The notes under the pieces: model-generated
What the model was told of the DNA's origin: nothing
Seen by the model: the letters and a program-made list of their open reading frames with translations, nothing else
Databases searched by the model: none
Position numbers and translations under genes: made by a program
Shown here: piece by piece, positions 5,748 through 7,226 of the stretch
Layout: each line of letters starts with the position of its first letter
How positions within the stretch are numbered: the first letter of the stretch is position 1
Origin: Candidatus Parcubacteria bacterium
GTDB taxonomy: Bacteria > Patescibacteria > ABY1 > BM507 > UBA12075
Reading direction: 5' to 3'
Assembly: GCA_002869165.1 (NCBI GenBank)
Contig: PKTK01000010.1
Location: forward strand, 2,170 to 9,395
Length of the DNA stretch: 7,226 nucleotides

Positions 5748-6013
5748 TAAAATTTGAAGAAATAAAAATTAAATATAAAGAAAATCTTCTTCTTTTTGCA
5801 GAAAAATTTGAGATAAAAAAAGGAGAAAAGATCTTTCTTACTGGAAGTTCTGGACAAGGAAAGACACTTTTTTTAAGGTATCTTGGTGGATTTCTTGATT
5901 TTTTTCCGGAGCTTGAAAAAGAAGGTCTGGTCTTTTTAAAAGACGAAAAGAAAGATTATCAGACATATTGTGATAATAATTTTGATTCATTTTATATAGG
6001 TCAGGATGCATAG
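5744..6013 (+). CDS. N-terminal fragment of the ABC ATPase (up to the TAG)
   Basis: These 89 residues hold only Walker A (34-41) and the Q-loop glutamine (87) of the first ATPase domain. They lack the signature and Walker B, so the fragment alone cannot be an active ATPase. Its ATG overlaps the DUF364 stop codon, and no strong Shine-Dalgarno site precedes it, so translation probably depends on the upstream gene. Confidence 0.7.
   Translation: MIKFEEIKIKYKENLLLFAEKFEIKKGEKIFLTGSSGQGKTLFLRYLGGFLDFFPELEKEGLVFLKDEKKDYQTYCDNNFDSFYIGQDA
6011..6013 (+). other. In-frame amber codon inside the ABC ATPase gene
   Basis: TAG lies between GCA and AAT, two codons after the Q-loop glutamine codon and one after the following aspartate-alanine pair. 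The same frame stays open for 76 codons before and hundreds after. One base change would restore GAG (E), CAG (Q) or AAG (K). pheA ends in TAG where its family normally ends, so amber is a real stop in this genome. Confidence 0.85.
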
Positions 6014-6088
6014 AATTTTGTAACAGGTGTCTTTTGTGAAGATGAGCTGATAACTTTCTGTCAGGGTGAGGATTATAATGTCTGTGCT

Positions 6089-7045
6089 ATGAAAGCTTCT
6101 AAGTTCATTGCAGATAATAAACCTTATTTTAAGGATAAGAAGATATCTACTCTTTCGCATGGTGAATTACAGGAACTATTGTTTTTTACAGCTTTTTTAT
6201 CTCAAAAAGATCTTATTCTTCTTGATGAACCGTTTGCCAGACTCGATAAATACGAAAGAGAAAAAGTATCAAGATTTATCGATAACATGGTTGAAAAAGG
6301 AAAGACTGTGATTGTTGCAGGTCATGGAATCGAGCTTTTCCATCTTGATTTTGACAGATTATTCGAGTTAAATGATTCTAAAATATCAAAGATAAGTAAA
6401 AAAGATATCTCGAAAAGTTTTTTTGATCTTAGATCAAGATCTCGAGAATTAAAGGAAACTTTTTCTGATGAAACAACTCTTATTGAAGCGAAAGGTCTTG
6501 CTTATTTTTTTGAAGATAAAAATCTTTTTAATGATCTTGACCTTGAAATAAAAAAAGGTGAGATAATAGCTTTTTCAGGAATTAACGGTTGTGGAAAGAC
6601 CACTTTAGGTAAGATAGTTGCCGGAGAAATAAAACCTAAAACTGGAAAGCTCATAAATAATGGTGCAAAAGTCATATTTACCGGATCCTTTCCTGATTAT
6701 CATTTTCTTTATGGAAACCTCTTTGAAGAGATAAGTTTTATGGATAAAGAAAAAAAAGAGACTTTTTTAAATAATCTTGATTTTCAGATAGAAGATAAAT
6801 ATCATACTCAACTTTCTTTTGGTCAGAAGATGAGGTTTTTGATCTATATGTATGCGAGTATCGATTATGATGTCTATATCTTTGATGAGATATTTTCTGG
6901 TCAGGATATGGAAAATATCTATAATCTTATGTTACTTTTTAATGAGCTTAAAAGATCTGGAAAGAGCATTATTGTGATTACTCAGGATACTCTTATTTCA
7001 AGGATGATAGCGGATAAGACTATAAATGTGGAGGATTTTAAATGA
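6089..7045 (+). CDS. C-terminal part of the ABC ATPase (first in-frame ATG after the TAG)
   Basis: These 318 residues contain the signature, Walker B and H-switch of domain 1 and all of domain 2. The ATG at 6089 has no Shine-Dalgarno site and lies inside the conserved domain. The 25 codons between the TAG and this ATG (NFVTGVFCEDELITF onward) still look like ATPase sequence, so this start is a frame convention, not a likely biological start. Independent re-initiation here would leave domain 1 without its Walker A. Confidence 0.6.
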   Translation: MKASKFIADNKPYFKDKKISTLSHGELQELLFFTAFLSQKDLILLDEPFARLDKYEREKVSRFIDNMVEKGKTVIVAGHGIELFHLDFDRLFELNDSKISKISKKDISKSFFDLRSRSRELKETFSDETTLIEAKGLAYFFEDKNLFNDLDLEIKKGEIIAFSGINGCGKTTLGKIVAGEIKPKTGKLINNGAKVIFTGSFPDYHFLYGNLFEEISFMDKEKKETFLNNLDFQIEDKYHTQLSFGQKMRFLIYMYASIDYDVYIFDEIFSGQDMENIYNLMLLFNELKRSGKSIIVITQDTLISRMIADKTINVEDFK

Positions 7046-7226
7046 ACAGAGATAAAGTCGTTGAATATTCAAGGATAGCAGTGTTTAGTGGTTTGTGGGC
7101 ACTTTCTGAAGTGCTTGTTGGAAATTATTTTCATCAGCTTCATGTACCTTTTAAAGGGATGTGGCTTACACTGGTTCCGTGTTTTTTACTGTCGGTAGCA
7201 GTGTTTTTCTTTAAACAGAAGTTGTC
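7042..7226 (+). CDS. Integral membrane protein, ECF S-component-like, 3'-truncated by the window edge
   Basis: The ATG overlaps the ATPase stop as ATGA, with GGAGGA (7030-7035) 6 bases upstream inside the ATPase gene, so it belongs to the same operon. The visible 61 residues show two hydrophobic segments (about 12-28 and 40-57). The first carries WALSEVLVGN and leads into FHQLHVPFKGMWLT; E23, G27-N28, H31, H34 and P36-F37-K38-G39 look like a conserved core. The pattern recalls small membrane proteins coded next to ECF-type ATPases, which bind and carry the substrate. His and Glu near the membrane would suit a metal or metal complex, but this is inference. The rest of the protein, and any separate transmembrane coupling (T) subunit, lie beyond the window. 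Confidence 0.7.
   Translation, partial: MNRDKVVEYSRIAVFSGLWALSEVLVGNYFHQLHVPFKGMWLTLVPCFLLSVAVFFFKQKL

Larger units (their letters stand above)
5744..7045 (+). pseudogene. Two-domain ABC transporter ATPase (ECF-like), interrupted by one in-frame TAG
   Basis: Read through the TAG at 6011-6013, one frame of 433 codons encodes two tandem ATPase domains, as in fused EcfA-type energy-coupling proteins. Domain 1 (about 1-240): Walker A GSSGQGKT (34-41), Q-loop Q87, signature LSHGE (137-141), Walker B LILLDEP (157-163), switch H194. Domain 2 (about 244-433): Walker A GINGCGKT (279-286), signature LSFGQ (357-361), Walker B VYIFDE (377-382). In domain 2 the Q-loop glutamine appears to be T313 and the switch histidine is Q414, so its site may be weak. 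The stop falls between GQDA and NFVTG, inside the 'QdPdnQ' segment, where relatives usually have D or E. Both halves keep frame and motifs, so only a substitution is needed to explain it. The gene overlaps both neighbours by ATGA. It would energise uptake at the inner face of the membrane. Whether a full protein is made is unknown. Confidence 0.8.

Noticed and set aside
6011..6013. Genome-wide reassignment of TAG to an amino acid
   Set aside because: pheA ends in TAG at the family's normal end point, and no other gene in the window has an internal TAG. Local suppression or error is more likely, though a pyrrolysine system cannot be excluded from this window.

Overview
The window is AT-rich bacterial DNA (by eye about one third G+C or less). 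Most genes have strong Shine-Dalgarno sites (AGGAGG, GGAGG, AAGGGA), genes are packed with ATGA overlaps, and stops are ordinary. There is no rRNA, tRNA, CRISPR array or recognisable transposase. The family mix (DUF302, prephenate dehydratase, DUF554, a cytoplasmic GH13 enzyme, DUF364 with a paired-ATPase transporter), the palindrome-rich intergenic DNA and the heptanucleotide repeat would suit an uncultured or anaerobic lineage of the FCB/Delongbacteria/Cloacimonadota type. That placement is a guess from style; no marker gene fixes the phylum.

Layout. Bases 1-441 carry the 3' part of a DUF302 protein gene on the plus strand, closed by a perfect 12-bp stem terminator. A gene-free stretch (442-922) holds that terminator, a lone perfect hairpin and a second terminator, then very AT-rich DNA. 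At 923 a GTG-started, membrane-anchored small protein with a pilin-like CPxGG...CxxH motif begins. It is followed 21 bases later by pheA (1367-2197), a complete monofunctional prephenate dehydratase with its ACT regulatory domain. Two minus-strand genes face pheA: a DUF554 membrane protein (2239-2925) and, upstream of it, a GH13 alpha-amylase/neopullulanase-like enzyme (3004-4701). The 78 bases between them contain a degenerate heptanucleotide tandem repeat. The GH13 gene has no Shine-Dalgarno site; a TATAAT box lies 6 bases before its ATG, so it may be transcribed leaderless.

The divergent gap at 4702-4997 is the most structured non-coding DNA here: a chain of about eight short hairpins (4718-4897), then a perfect 7-bp inverted repeat and an extended -10 box that should drive the plus-strand operon.

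That operon (4998 to past the window end) is the likely system of interest. A DUF4213/DUF364 protein (a fold proposed elsewhere to bind heavy metals) overlaps by ATGA a gene for two fused ABC ATPase domains, which in turn overlaps by ATGA a membrane protein whose first helices carry conserved-looking E, GN, H..H and PFKG residues. The arrangement resembles an energy-coupling-factor (ECF) type uptake system, with DUF364 as a possible cytoplasmic handler of a metal or metal complex. The ATPase gene is interrupted by one in-frame TAG just after the first Q-loop. The reading frame and protein motifs continue on both sides, so it is a recent nonsense change, a sequencing error or a read-through site.
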